This document shows, piece after piece, positions 11,769-25,300 of a stretch of DNA of 64,000 bases. Within the stretch, counting starts at the first letter, position 1. Every line of letters starts with the position of its first letter. The DNA is from Coix lacryma-jobi var. lacryma-jobi. Lineage: Eukaryota > Streptophyta > Magnoliopsida > Poales > Poaceae. The stretch covers positions 159,148,474 through 159,212,473 of the forward strand of contig CM019824.1 in assembly GCA_009763385.1 (NCBI GenBank). The letters run 5' to 3'. The notes under the pieces are model-generated. The model had not been told where the DNA came from, searched no databases, and saw nothing but the letters and a program-made list of their open reading frames with translations. Made by a program: the position numbers and the translations under genes.

Positions 11769-12048
11769 AATAATGAGTTTGAATCTGAGAGTATAGTCCT
11801 CAAGAAAGACTGCGAGAGCAGAGCACAAGGAGTACACTGCAAATTGTGTGGATGTACATTGAGCCCCATGGGAGTACATAACGGCTTGGAACTTGGATCT
11901 GATCATCATATATACTACCATAACAGCCTAGTATAGTAGAGATTAAATATGTAAACTAACCATATCCATATGTGTGGCCTTACCATAACACCTGATTAAT
12001 TCTTGTGGCATCCTTATGCCTGCCTTGCCTATGTGTGGCACCGAAGGT

Positions 12049-12537
12049 TCACCGTCCAAATAGATGAAACCACCTCTCCTGGAACGACGAATGGTACGAG
12101 ACCAAGACGAGCACGAGCACGAGCACGAGCGCCAGCGCCACGCCCCACGGCGGCGACGACCCTGCGCCGCCGCCGTACCCGTACCCGTACTGCCCCCTGC
12201 TGCTGTCCCCCGTCACCATCTCAGAGAGGAGACACATGACGCCGCCGCCCCCTCCGCCGCTCGCCACCCAGAGCTGAACCACGATGATGGCTACCAGCGG
12301 GGACAGGATGAGGAGGCGCCGGAGCTGGTCGAGCAGGCTCTCCATCGCCGACTCGCACCACGCGTAGAGCGTGGTGGCCGCGATGACGGAGACCGTCGCG
12401 AGGAGGATGAAGGCGTACACCGACGACGACTGCCCGTGCCCGCCGCCGCCGCGTACTCGCTGCTGCTGCGGGTAGTTGTAGTAGTACGGCGCTGCCGGCT
12501 GGTAGTACGGCGAGTAGTAGCCGCCGCCGCTCAACAT
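12049..12537 (-). CDS. Small membrane protein of unknown function, three predicted helices
   Basis: A single-exon gene encodes 162 residues from the ATG at 12537 to TGA at 12049. The N-terminus is Tyr/Pro/Gly-rich (residues 1-36: SGGGYYSPYYQPAAPYYY, then a PQQQ run and a GGGG stretch). Three hydrophobic segments follow: about 40-60 (AFILLATVSVIAATTLYAW), 75-92 (LLILSPLVAIIVVQLWVA) and 131-148 (ALALVLVLVLVLVSY), separated by a Gly-rich loop. There is no cleavable signal peptide, so it is likely an integral membrane protein. I do not recognise the family. A TATA box 165 bp upstream and strong GC3 bias on this strand support a real gene. The plus-strand ORF over the same region (12064-12636) is its Arg/His-rich shadow. 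Confidence 0.75.
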   Translation of the reverse strand: MLSGGGYYSPYYQPAAPYYYNYPQQQRVRGGGGHGQSSSVYAFILLATVSVIAATTLYAWCESAMESLLDQLRRLLILSPLVAIIVVQLWVASGGGGGGVMCLLSEMVTGDSSRGQYGYGYGGGAGSSPPWGVALALVLVLVLVLVSYHSSFQERWFHLFGR

Positions 12538-12699
12538 GTTGATGCAAATAAAGGACTGGCTGAAAAAAGAAATTATAGCTTCTTTTCTGAATATAAACTG
12601 GTCTCGCTCGCGCTTGCTTGTTTGCTCTGCTGCTGATGATCAATAATAGTTCTTTTGCAATTTTGCGTTCATGGAAACGGAAGGTTTCCACGGTTCACC

Positions 12700-12708
12700 A
12701 TATATATA
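12700..12708 (-). promoter_or_regulatory. TATA box of the membrane-protein gene
   Basis: On the minus strand this reads CCTATATATATGG. It is about 165 bp upstream of the ATG at 12537, which leaves a 5' leader of about 130 bases. Confidence 0.65.
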
Positions 12709-12719
12709 GGCAGGCGAAT

Positions 12720-13460
12720 GACACTGATGAGGGGATTCCTAGCTTCGCGGCGACGCTGACGTGCCACCAACGGTGGTCAGACACGTGGCGCCGACCAAGC
12801 GGCGATGAAGAGTGGAGGGGAGCATGGCATGGCTTGCAAAGTTGGCATCTTGGACGCTTGTATCAAAGTTCACGCATGCCATACATGGATGATGGATATG
12901 CCACTTCACACTTCAGTTAGCGTTAGAGGACGGCAAATCTGGGGATCTTCGTCACTCCATGGAGCTTTCTTTGGATATGATTGATCCGAGCATATACAAG
13001 CACTTTTGGCGCATCATTAGTTCGCTATATAATATGATATATCCACCTGCTTTTTGAGCTGATTATCGATTTCTTTTGGCCGTCGAACTATCATTAGGCG
13101 CCGCCTAATGCAGTGCGTATCTGGAACTGGAACGACACGCATGTGGCGTGGTTGAGTCGGTGTGGTTTCTGCCTTTTTCTGCTTGTCACGGCCGTGCTTT
13201 TCGCACCAGTCGGCAGCGCCGGTGCGCCGTGGTGTTTGAAAAAGAATGAGGAAGCGCCGTGCAGGGTGTCGTGAGAGCCCCAGAGAAGTCCAGCACTGCT
13301 CACTGCTCAGCCACTTCTTCGGTTCTGGTCCAGATCGATCACCAGACCAGATGTGAAAGCACAATTAATGGTGACCACACAGGACGCGTCCAGGTCAAAC
13401 TCAGGGCATGCCGGCAATCGGCATGTATTGCATGCAACTCAGGCCAAGTACATTTGTCTT
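12720..13460. other. Non-coding stretch upstream of the membrane-protein gene
   Basis: No convincing gene is seen. This is the 5' flank of the minus-strand gene at 12049-12537. Its minus-strand ORFs (13017-13364) lack codon bias or motifs. Confidence 0.4.
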
Positions 13461-13771
13461 GTCTCGTAGGTGGTCTTATGTAGTGCCATTTAATTTTAAG
13501 ACGACTTAGTAGACGATAGGTACAATAGTTTGTTTTTTAAGTTGTCTTGTAGCAACTCATGATTCCTTAATCTATGGATAGAATAAAAATAAATTGTAAG
13601 TTGCATGACAATAACAACTCATACAATGATAGAATAGTTGTCTCATAGTCCTAAATTTTTGCTCATAAGGTGGTTGTTTCACGAAACAACGACATCTTCC
13701 TCTTTCACTTCTCTCTTTCCTCCACATCAGCAAAAATCCTATATGACACTGCATGAGACGATGTACGAGAC
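13461..13771. mobile_element. MITE-like element, 311 bp
   Basis: The left end GTCTCGTAGGTGGTCTTATG and the inverted right end (GTCTCGTACATCGTCTCATG on the other strand) match at 15 of 20 positions, and the match continues into AGTGCCA/AGTGTCA. The interior is AT-rich and non-coding. No certain TSD was found, so the superfamily is open. Confidence 0.6.
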
Positions 13772-14701
13772 AGCTGACATGTAGTACTTGCCCTCAAAAC
13801 CAAGCAAAAGGCCGGTTTCATTGGGCACCGTAGATCTCTTGTTTGTCCAGATGCACCTGCATACGTGCTCGCTCGGCGCTGACGCGCGGCGCTGTACTTG
13901 GGCACGAGAGTCCGCCCATGGCCGCCGGCCGGTGCCGTCCCTGCTGCACATGACTGAACAAATGTCGCAGGCCATTGCTCATTTGCTCGTACCCCTCCTT
14001 TTCTTTTTTTTTTCAGGATCGAGCACCACCACACGTAATTCCGTATTGGCCTAATTTTTCAACCAAAAAAAATCCCCCGTATATCGGTCTAACCTATATA
14101 TATCAACGAGAAGAGATTATGTTCTGACCATACAATCGTCACTAAAAAAATCTTCAGAAGTCAGATCGTTTACGTATCGAAACTGAATGTCACGTCACAA
14201 TACTATCGTAGCACTGAAGCCTTAATGGTTGTACAGAATGAACAAAGCCAAAAGGAAAGGATGATTCAAAAGGAGGAGAGGTGATCAGATCAGCCAATTA
14301 ACTGTTTCATCACACTATATATACGATATGTTCAAATTTCTTAGTCTTCAAAATGTAAAGTGTATGATTTCATAAGTCCAAGACACTTGATTTGGAGGGA
14401 GATGCATTATCAAGGTTTCATTTGTTTCCACACAAGAAATCTATGTACAGTATAATTGTTGAAAAATCCCTGAACAAACCAGGTCAGGCATGACAGTTCT
14501 AAGAACGTAGGCAAGATCCTATTGTTATATACACCACACAATTATTCCAACCCAGCTATATACACTACAACCAATATAGATACACGGATTCACACTGGTG
14601 CAAACCACCACATACAAGGAAACTGCAATGAGCGGCTCAGCCGATTGCCCGATCCCATGATTGTTTTCTGTCATGATCCACTCTAGGGCCATGAATCACA
14701 A

Positions 14702-17700
14702 TCAATTGGGTTTCACATCGACATCATCTTGGTTAATTACCTGGCCCTTTTTCAGTTTCGCGACAAGAACCCACATGTTTGCAATCTCTCCTTCCAGGAT
14801 GGCTTCCTTCTGCTTCGACTCCTCGATTTTCTTCTGGAGCTCCAACTCTCTTTGGTCCTTCCCCATAAGCATGACCTCCAGAGCTTGTTCCTTCTCATAG
14901 CTAGCATCTCTTCTACTAGCTGGGTCAAGCCGCTTAGTATAGCTATCCCTTCTACCAACCCTTTGACCATTGCTCGCTCGTCGTTGTGTTGAATTTCTCG
15001 CTAAAGCCAACTTGTTCGCTAGCCTCTCGTTGTGGTTCATGAGTTTGGTGACCTCCCCAGACAGAGCTTTCAGTTCCACGCCTGCAGCCGAGGCCAGGCC
15101 TTTTGCGTACATGCTTTCCTCTTGCAGCTTCTGATTGTGGGCCTCTAATTGAGCTTTGGCCTCAGTGAGCTCACACAATCGTTGCTTCAGTTCTTCAATC
15201 TCTGACTGTCGAGAGAATAGATAATGTTAATCTAATCTAATCAGTTAAAAATACCAAAATAAGTGATATAATTGAATAAGTCAGTCAACTAGGGTGATGG
15301 TCTAATGGTATTAGATAAATGGATCATAAAAAACGAGCTTAGCAAATTTTCAATTGGCAAGACAACTTTTTGTTGATAATGGAAGAATATCCAGCTTTAT
15401 CCCCACAAGAGGAATCATACCAAAATTATTACAGGACACAAATGCTTAAAATAATAACAGATTCATACGCAAATAAACTCATTTTGTAATCCTAATTGAG
15501 AGCCTTTTGATACAAGGGCTAATTCCTAGCTAGCTAAAATTACCTCTAGTGCATCCAAATCCAAACAGAAGGACTAATTAGTCTTAATAAATTCGTCTCA
15601 CGGTTTCCTGATGGAATATGAAATTTGTTTTTAATTAGTTAATTTTTAATAGACTAAATTAGTACCGCAACATTCAATGTGACATCCAAAAACTTTTCAC
15701 CTCTCAACTAAACACTCTCTTATTCAACGTTACAACATCTGTGAATGCAGAATGCCACTTCTTATGCCCCTACTATTTGAAGCACCATTTAACACTATTA
15801 ACCAAGAGAAATATTACTGATTACACTACTCTTTGCACTTTAGCAGCTCTGAATATATATGATCAACATCTCAGACAACTCTTATCATAAGATGCAGTAC
15901 AAATCTGCTTATGTGCCAAATACCTGCCTAGTGGCTACAGCTTCCATTAGCAGCACATATAAATTAGGCTAGTTACATGTAAAAATTTATAATACTAATA
16001 CTCTCTGTCTCATGTAGTCACGTCGAACCAATTCAAATTCCTCAACTCTAGCACAATAACTACTACAACAAAAAACTCCGCAGTTTACCAAAATGATTTT
16101 GAACCATAGTGCAGAGAAAGGCCAACCTGCTCTGCTTTTGATGCAGTTCATCAGAGACATTTATAGATGCTGGATTTTCTTTGTGAACTTGCGATCCAGT
16201 TTGAAGGCTGATGTCTGTGTACTGCTGAAATATGATGCTTTCTGACAATAAATCATTAGCTTCGAGAGCTTGGGAAAGCTGTTCGTGTAAGTGGGCAACT
16301 GTTTCTTGTAATGCCTGACACTCTCTTGTCTGATAACAAGATAATGTGGAATGACATAAGATTGTGCTTTTTGGTTAACTTAACTTACAATCAAACTATT
16401 ACCTTTTGCTGTAGCTGGTCTTGCAATATTCGGTTATCTGCTGTCTTCACCTGCAATAAACAAAAAAAGAGCCTTTGCAAAAACAGGCAGAACAAGAATG
16501 ACACACAAGCACCGAAAAACAAGTATCTATCAACACTTTGCCACCTCTTGAGGGTTAAGGATCCTATGGAGCCTAGGGGAACTTATTAACCATGATGCAC
16601 TTAAGGAAAAAATTAAGTTACCTTAAATACTCCTGATTAGTTGTGTGGGGACAGGCAAGAATGAGAAAATTAAACATGAAGCATTTGGGGGCTTTAGTTC
16701 TCTACTCTGTGTATTCCTTTGCCTCCACCTCCAGGTTCACCATGAACAAGGGTAAACTGCTATCCATCTTTTTAAGGAAAATACTGGCCCCCATATATGC
16801 AAAATGCAAATGTTTATATTCATGAAAATACATTATTTCGTTCTGGATCCATTTTCCTAATAAACCAATGTAGCATTTAAAAAAAAACGCAGGAGAGCTG
16901 CGCTTCATTGTATTAGAGAAGAAAATGGTCCCCATACAGCCCACTATCGCATGCGGGGACCAAATATGAGAGGTGGTTTGAGCATACATAAGAAAATGCA
17001 CGCTCTGAGAAGAGTTTCTGTACCTCAAGTTCAAATGCTTTCTCATTGAACTGCTCCAATAGCTTAGCGTGAGACTGGAAAAATCATTGCAACAGTTTAA
17101 TATGTATAAAAATTCAGAGACAAAGTAACTGAAAACTAATTGACTGCAGATAATATACCAGTGTATGTTCTAACTGGTCAACTTCCCCTTAATCTTCCTT
17201 TCTAAATGTGCTATCTGCTGCTGCTTGCCCTTAATCTCGTCACTGGCCTTTTTCATTTCCATCTTGAAATATATACAGTTTACGGTTTTCAACAAGAAAA
17301 CCTACAATAACATACTGAATGCGCAGAAAGGGAAATTACCTCGATGTGTCCATTCGTTGTACTTCCAGCTTCTTCCATGAGGCGCTTTAGAACACTTTTA
17401 TGTAATGCAACCTCCCCTGACAGGATCTTCAGTTGCTCTCTCAATAGATCAACATGATCTGATGTTCTTCTGGTGACCTGTCACAACGACATGTATCAGA
17501 TGGAAACATCAAATTTCTTCTTTAGTCTATTACTCAAAACAAACAAGATACTTAGACATTTATATCCATTAGTCGATCAAGCGATAGAATAGTTTATAGA
17601 CTTCAAGAACTTTTTAGTTGTTGGCATATGGTATTATTTTTTTATGAAAAAATACTGATTGCATAAGTAAATTTCACATTTATCTACTCCTGTGTTTACT

Positions 17701-19389
17701 TTCATATTGACAGCCATCTACTGAAAATTTATCCTACAAAAGAACTCAATTTTTTATTTGGGTTATTTAAGGCATACATGTACCACTGCTGGTAGCCTTG
17801 TTTGGCTGCACATAAATCCACCCCAGTCCACATGAGTTGGAGTGGATTGGAGTGGAACTTGAATTAAATTCCACCTCAATCCCTCCCAAACCACGTGGAT
17901 TAGGGTGGATTTGTATGCAGCCAAACAAGCCTATAGGTGGATTCAATACATTTAATACAGTGAACTTTTTAGCACACAGATTTATCACATTGTTAATTTT
18001 CCTTAATATTTATGTATCCAGCATTGGTTCTGATTAGATGTGTGTAAATAAACAAAAAAATGATGTTCATATCATGTACCAAAGGAGCTTCTTCTCCATG
18101 AAGCCCATCAGAATGAAATTCTTCATGGTCAACGCTCAGCAGGTTAGCTGATACATTCTCAGGAAGCAAATAATTAGACATCACTTGCTCTGTTTGAGAA
18201 TTAAGTCCATTCGCTAAGGGTGTTGAAGGGGCAGTCGATGCTTTCCTCAGGCTAGATTGGTCACCACCTAAGCTTGGAGCATTAGAACCACCATCATGTT
18301 TCTGGTTACAGTTCAGCATGAAATGTCAGTAAGCAGAGTTCTATACACAACAAAAGAATGCAATACTTAGTTTTTCTGTTCTTGTATATATCTAACACAC
18401 TTCAGAAATTTACATTCCTTAAAATTAAATCTTCATTAGCAACAGATGGTGTCACAGAGTATTCGGCATCAGTTACTAGATCAAATGCTACATGTCATAC
18501 TTAACTGTCACTACACTGGGAATTGCCAATGCAGTGGATTATGCAATGTCTGATTTGTATACCCGAAGTTTGAACCAGTTAAGAAGCCCTTTGCGATTCT
18601 TATTGTCCCCCTTTGGAAGAAACTTCAGCTGTTTCATCAAATCCTTCCATAGGAACAAATAAATCATTGCTTTCATCATCCAATACGATATCTCGCCTTC
18701 TGTGTGGGAGATATGCCAGCTGCAGTTTTAGCAGATAAAATTGGGAAATTAATGCACTAAAACTAATGAAAAAACAATATATATTATAATATAATGCAAC
18801 TTGGCAGTAGCTGAAAAGTTTGGTAGTGTTATCTTAACAATCAGACCTCCTCTTCACCAAAAGAATGTCTTCTCCTTGGCCCAGGACGTTGGCACAATCT
18901 AGGACTCTGAGTTGCTTTTGTGGAAACCAGGATTAGCTTTGTTAGACGCTGTATCCTCGCAAGCAAAGCACCTTTAGCCGCCTCTTCTTGTTCCAGTCTA
19001 GACTGGAGCTTGACATTACCATCTTCTAGCTTTTCAAGTGATGAGGAATTCTCGTTAGAATCTTAGGATCCACCAATGAGGCAATGAAGTGAAGATAAGG
19101 TATTAGGTAATAGTTCTAACTAATTCTAAAGGAAAAATGCACCTAGAATTTGTTAACAGATAAGGTAATACTTCCTTCAGAAACTACAAATAAATTGAAA
19201 GCCCAAAGAATACAAAAATGCAATGCATTACAAACCAATCACCTTCTGTTTCCAAAGAATGACATTGTCTTCTGTGGCATCTTTTGAAGGAGTGCCAGAA
19301 AGTATACCCCTTTTCAGTTGGTCTAGCTCTTCCTTCAATTGGCGAATTTCATTCTGGTACTTCTTTATCAAAGACTTCTCATCCATAAT
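14702..19389 (-). CDS. Kinesin tail block, exons 14-23, with three frame breaks
   Basis: Exon 14 starts IMDEKSLIKKYQNEIRQL, continuing directly from the motor end. Exon 15 has LQSRLEQEEAAKGALLARIQ. These are coiled coils for dimerisation. Exon 16 holds LLNWFKLR and exon 17 a Ser-rich linker. Exons 18-22 are more coiled coil (EQLKILSGEV, LLEQFNEKAFELE, VKTADNRILQDQLQQK). Exon 23 ends with the family-typical EIANMWVLVAKLKKGQ and stops at 14702. One extra G lies in the G run of exon 16 (+ strand C run 18607-18611). One G is missing in exon 19 (C run in about 17178-17186) and one in exon 22 (near 16136). Each is inferred from exon phase plus residues that reappear in a shifted frame (DNKNRKGLLNWF, EVDQLEHTL, and loss of phase before SEIEELKQ). 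Confidence 0.88.
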
Positions 19390-22300
19390 CTGCAAAGCAC
19401 AATTGCATTTTGCAAGTATAAATAAATGGGAGAATTAGGAATATGGCCTCCGAAAAAGTTGTGTTTAGGAATATGACCTCTTTTTTTTTGAATTTGGGAA
19501 TCTGGCCTCAAAACAAAATTTTGTTTAGGAATATGGCCTTCTGTTAGAGTATCCGTGAACTTTGCACTGTACATGGTGAAAAAAGACAATTTTACCCCTC
19601 CTTGCTTTACCTCTCGTGAACTGAAGCCGCTCTGACCTCCCGTCCCTTTTACCGTAAAAAAAACAACCGCCGCCCAGATGGAGGACGACGATGCTGCCGC
19701 CGCCACCGCCCAAGCCGACGGATCTGGGGCCACCAAAGGCGGATCCGCTGCCCCTGGTAGCTGGAGTAGGAGGCGTCCGCCAGGATTCGCCGCGGCCAAG
19801 AGGCGTCGGTCGGGAGGCGCCACGGCCAGGAGGCGTCGCGGCCAGGAGGCGTCGCGGCCGTCCCCTTGGCGTGCGTGCGGCCAGGGCGAGGGCCAGGCCC
19901 AATCTAGCGCAGCCAGGATAGAGCGGCCATCTCGTCCAGCGACCTTGGCCAGGAAGAAAAGTGAGCTTTTTTTTATTTCTAAACGAATTTGATGGTCAGC
20001 GATCTTAGCACGTATTAGAACAAAGGGCCCTTAGAACAAAACTGTCTCCAAGAGAAGCAGTCCTCGCCATGTCCCTGCACGCGCCACCGACTGAACCTGC
20101 AGCAACGCATGTGCATGGCTAGCCAGCTGCCCAGCCTGATTTCTTGATTCATTTTAGATAGTATCAAAAATAATTAAATTTAGCTAGTCTTTTTGGCTAA
20201 TTATATTTTGTTGGTCTAGTATTTTTTATCATATCTATTTTAGATAGTATCAAATAATTTAAATTTAGCCAGCATTGTATACAACTAATTTCATTTTAAA
20301 TAACAGTGTGGTTCCAAATACTACTTTCAAGCTGGAAATCAATTTGTTGGGCAACCGTAAAAATGTAGGCAAGAGTTCAAGTGTTATAAGCTTTGACATG
20401 GTTGTTGATTCGGACACATCGAATTTTAAGGACCTTCATGACTTAGTGTGTGATCGTGTACCCGCATGATTATTTGGAAGTAGCTCATTTTCAGTATTAT
20501 GATAAAGAACTGAAATCTTCCCTGAAGTAAAAACAGACCAAGATTTGATGGCTATGTTTGAGAGACATTCGAATAGAAATGTTATTATCATGTTTGTTGT
20601 ATACCGAGCTCTTTCTGATCCATATAGCTTGTCAAAGAGTGGGATTTTTTGAAGAAGAGGATGATATTGGTGAGAAGGAGGATGATATTGGTGAGAAAGA
20701 GGATGATACTGGTGAGGAAGAGGATGTAACGGTGGATATTTGCTTCTACAGCCAAGGACAACACCACTGTAACGGTAAGGCTGTCCATTTACTAAATGTG
20801 TTTGCATGTTTATCTTTGTTTCTCTCACTAAATTTTGTTGTGGCATTTCTACTAAATGTGTAGGTGAAAAAGAACCCTTGTGATCACAAGTGCTCTAGTA
20901 GAAGACTATCAAAGAAAGTGAAGAATGCAACAAATTATTGGATATGTGAAAAGGTGAAGGACTTCCTTATAGTGGATGCAACTCTGGGTGCTAAGGCATT
21001 GGTTAAAAAATTGAAAGAACATCATGGGGTAACTATACCATACCATAGAGTGTTTGAAGGTAAGAACTTAGCATTGGAACACCTCTATGGGAATTGGGAT
21101 GCCAGTTTTGATAATTTGTTCAAGTTTAAAGCACAAGTTGAGAAATGTTGCCCTGGTAGCTTATGCATTATTGACCATCACATGGTAGATGACAAGATCA
21201 TATTTAGAAGATATTTTTTAGCATTCAAACCATGCATAGATGGGTTCCTTACTGCTTGTAGGCCATACCTTGCAATAGATAGTACATTTTTGACAGACAA
21301 GTACAAGGGGCAACTGGCCAGTGCAATAGCTGTTGATGGGTGTTGGAGTATGAGTATATGGCTCATGTGGCAAGGCCCATGAGGCCCATGTATGGAACCT
21401 ATATTGCTACCCTCCTAGGGTTAGCCCATCCCAATTCAATTAATCATTCTAGCATGGTATCAAGCTAGGGTTTTCCTTCCCTCCCTTCCTCCCCTGCAGC
21501 AGCCGCCGCCCCCCCCCCCACTGGCGCCGCCGGCACTGCCGCCGTCAGCCATGGCCGGCGTTCCCCCTTCTCCCTGTTCCTGAGTCTTCTTCCTCCCTCC
21601 CTCCCCTGCTACTCCGGCGCCGCCCCTCTTCTCCGCGCCGCGCTGGGCCGCCCCCGCGACTTCGCCGCGCGCGCCGCCCCTCCGCGCGCTGCCCTCCGGC
21701 GCCGCCCCTCTTCTCCGCGCCGCGTCGGGCCGCCCCCGTGAATTCGCCGCGCGCGCGCGGTCTTCCTAGCCGCGCCGAGCCGCCGGATCCGCGGCCAGGA
21801 GCTCCGCCGCTGGATCCGCGAGCGCGACGGCCGGAGGAGACGCAGCGCCGCCGGGCTCCGCTCCGCCTGCGCCGGATCCGCGGCCAGGAGGCCGCTCCCC
21901 GTGCAACACCGCTGGTTCCGCGCGCGCCAAGGCCGCCGCCGCCTCTCCATGGCCGCCGGCCGACCGACGCCGTCGCCTCTGAAAGTCCTTGTTTGGTTTT
22001 GGATAATTGATGTCACCTAGAGTACTAACCTTTGTCATGAAGTATTCATAAGCTAGGTTGGTACACACCAAGTGTGGGAGCTAGATGATGACCATGGTAT
22101 TGGTGGTGATGACCAAAAGATGGATCAAGTGCTCCACATTTGGAAAGAGAAGAAGAGAAAAGCAAAACCCTATGGAGATCAAGGCAAAGGTATATATAGG
22201 GATTTTGTTTTTGGCACTCAAGACACCATAGAGGGTGTGAGTGTGTTTAGGATTGATAGCCGTACTATTAAGAGGGGACTATCTCGGTGATTGCGGTTAT

Positions 22301-25300
22301 CAAGTGCCACTAGGTGATTTCATACATGCATATGCATTAGGACCTAGTGTGCTAACCTCTAATCCTTTGAAAAAATGTTTGGAAAATGCTAACACACTTG
22401 CACAAGGTGATGTACACTTGGTGGTGTTGGCACATTTGCAAAGGAGAAGAAACCGGAGTTGAAAATGTGGTTTTCAGACTTGACCGGACGCTGGAACAGC
22501 GACCGGACGCTATTGACGTGCGTCCGGTCACCAGTGAAACAGCGACCAGACTCTGCTGAAACAAACGACCGGACTCGCCTGTGCTACTGTTCACGAGAGG
22601 CAACGGTTGAATTGAAGTGATCGGACGCATAGAGAGTCCGGTCAATAGTGACCGGACGCGTCCGGTCGATGAAAAACCTCTCTGGAACCTCTCTGTGTTT
22701 GACCGGACGCTGAGTGAAAATCTGACCGGACGCTAGTGAAACTAGAGTCCGATCGCTACTTAAAATACGACCGGACGCTACTGAAACTTTGACCGGACGC
22801 GTCCGGTCAGTACGAAAAATGCCCAGTGAAGGGGTAACGGCTCTATTTGTTTGAGGGGGTATATAAATATGAGTTGGCCGGCTTTGGGAGGTCTCTCTTG
22901 ACATTCTAACATCTTGGACATCCCTTTGAGCTAAACATACTCCCTCCCACTCATCTCCTTGCTTGATAGCGCGATTCAAAGTGAGATTGAGTGATTCCAA
23001 GTGCATTTGCTTGTGTGATTGCATCTAGTGGCACTTGGGGATCGTTGTTGCTGCGGTTTTCTCGTTACTCTTGGTGGTTGCCGCCACCTAGACGGCTTGG
23101 AGCAGCGGAGGAGCATTGGCACGAGTTGGTGATTGTTCGTGGCCATCTCCCGGTGATTGTGAGGGGTATTGTGCCTTCCCCGGCGAAGAGCCAAAAGGTA
23201 ACTCTAGTGGATTGCGCGTGTCATTGAGTTACCTCCATTTGTGGGTCGGTTCTTGTGGCGCTCAAGTGTTGAGTTAGGTTTGTGAACACCTATTAGCCAC
23301 CGAACCACCAAGTGGTTGGTCGACACAACGGGGAGTAGCGTGCCGGCAAGCACGTGAACCTCGGGAGAAAATCTTTGTGTCCCTTGTCTATTTGACTATC
23401 TCCCGAACGTCATTGGTATTCATATTGTGGTTGATCATCTCTCGCCGGTGTCGGTATATCTCTCTATCTTTGCATTACATTCTTTATTTCTCGTGTAGAG
23501 ATATTTGTTGCTAGAAGTAGCTCTCTAATTAGAAGTAATTATCTCATGCTAGCTCACTAGTTTAGAAAGTAGTGACATAGCTTTTGTGTGCCATAGTGAC
23601 TATAGTTTACTAGATTTGTTTGGATAGGTGGCTTGCAACACTTACTAGAGCTAGAGCAAAAAGCTTCGCTTTGTAATTGTCTAACAAAGCTCTCTAAGTG
23701 TTTTGTAGAAATTTTATTAGGCTATTCACCCCTCCTCTAGCCATTTAGGACCTTTCAGCCTCCCCTCTCTTACTCCTCCTGGGACGCCGTCCTTCCCGGT
23801 GCCGCCCTGGCCGCGGCTGAGCGTGCCGCCGCCGCTGCTGCCGTCGCTGCGAGCGAGGCCGCCGCCTGGGCGCGGGCGGGCGTTCCCGCCCTCTCCCAGC
23901 CGCCACCTGCCGCCGCCCTTCCCGGCGGGGCACGACAGCTCCAGCCCTCAGCACGAGCGCGGCCTGCAGCCCGACGGGGTTTCCCCAGCGGGCGCGGCCT
24001 GCAGCCCCAGCGCGGGCGCGGCCTGCAGCCCCGGCGCGGGATTTCCTGGCGCAGGCGCGGCCTGCAGCCCAGTGTGGGCTTCCCCAGCGCCTACAGCTCC
24101 GCCGCGGGCGCGATCCCGGCCCATCGGCTTCGCACAGCAGGCCCCGACTCCGCACCGCCGCCTGGCCCGCCACCGCGAGCTGGAGCGCCGCTGCCCCATC
24201 TGCTCTAGGCGCCGCCGCCTGGGCCGCCACCCTGGCTGGCCGCACGCTGCGCCCCGGGCGCGGGCGCCGCAGTCCGGACGCGGGGGGCAGCCGCGCCGCT
24301 GCCTCCGCCGCCGTGGCCGCGGGCAACCACGCCGCGTCCGCCGCGTGGCACGTTCATCCTGGCGCCACTGCTACTCCTACGCCGCCATTCTCTCCCCTTG
24401 GTCCTCCCTCTGAGACGAGCGGCGGTGGAGGGGGCCATGGCGGCCGGCGTCGCCACGGTGGCCGTCGCCGCGGTGGTTCACCATGGGGTCCACCTCCCGG
24501 TGTCTCGCCCGGATCTGCCGGTTGGGATCCGGCAGTCTGCGCCTCTCTCCACAACCCGTGGTCCCAGGCTTTCGGTGGTGCGCATCGCCCGTCGACGGTC
24601 ACTGGAGCTCCTGGGTGTCACATCGCATCCCCATGGCCTAGTCCTCCTGGTGCCTCGGCAGGGCCTGTCGGTTGGGACCCGATGACCTTGGCCTACTCTT
24701 TCAGCACCATGCCCTCGACACCGCCTGTCGGTCCCGCCTGGGTCGCCGACTCGGGTGCCACCTACCACACTACTCCCGACCATCGTATACTCTCCTCCGT
24801 GTACTCACCCTCTTCCACTCACCCTTCGTCCATCATGGTCGCGAATGGTTCGTGTCTTCCCGTCACATCTGTGGGTGCCGCCGGCGCCCATGGCTCCTTT
24901 TGCCTTCCTGATGTTCTTGTCGCACCCGGTATGGTTCACAACCTCCTCTCTATTCGGCGCTTCACGGCTGACAACTCCTGTTCGGTTGAGTTTGACCCCT
25001 CTGGCCTCACCGTGTGGGATTCAGCCTCCCGGCGTCCTCTTCTCCGGTGTGACAGCGCAGGGTCTCTCTACACCCTTCGTTTCCCCAGTTCCGCTGCTTC
25101 TCCTTCGGCATCTGCCTTTACCACCACCACCTCCACCACTTGGCACCGGCGTCTCGGCCATCCTGATCGTGATGCTCTGACGCAGCTCAGTCGTAGTTCC
25201 GACATTCGGTGTCCCCGGACTCACGATGAGCACTTGTGTCATGCGTGCCAGTTGGGCCGTCATGTTCAGCTTCCTTTCCCTACCTCCTCCTCACATGCGG

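Noticed and set aside
12064..12636. Plus-strand His/Arg-rich ORF
   Set aside because: Mirror of the minus-strand membrane-protein gene, which has hydrophobic segments, a TATA box and sensible codon bias.
21609..22016. Arg/Ala/Pro-rich ORFs on both strands in the copia 5' region
   Set aside because: High-GC sequence gives open frames on both strands; there is no gag motif and one end runs into the inserted solo LTR.
23799..24413. Plus-strand ORF as copia gag
   Set aside because: Low-complexity Pro/Ala sequence without gag fold motifs or a CCHC knuckle.
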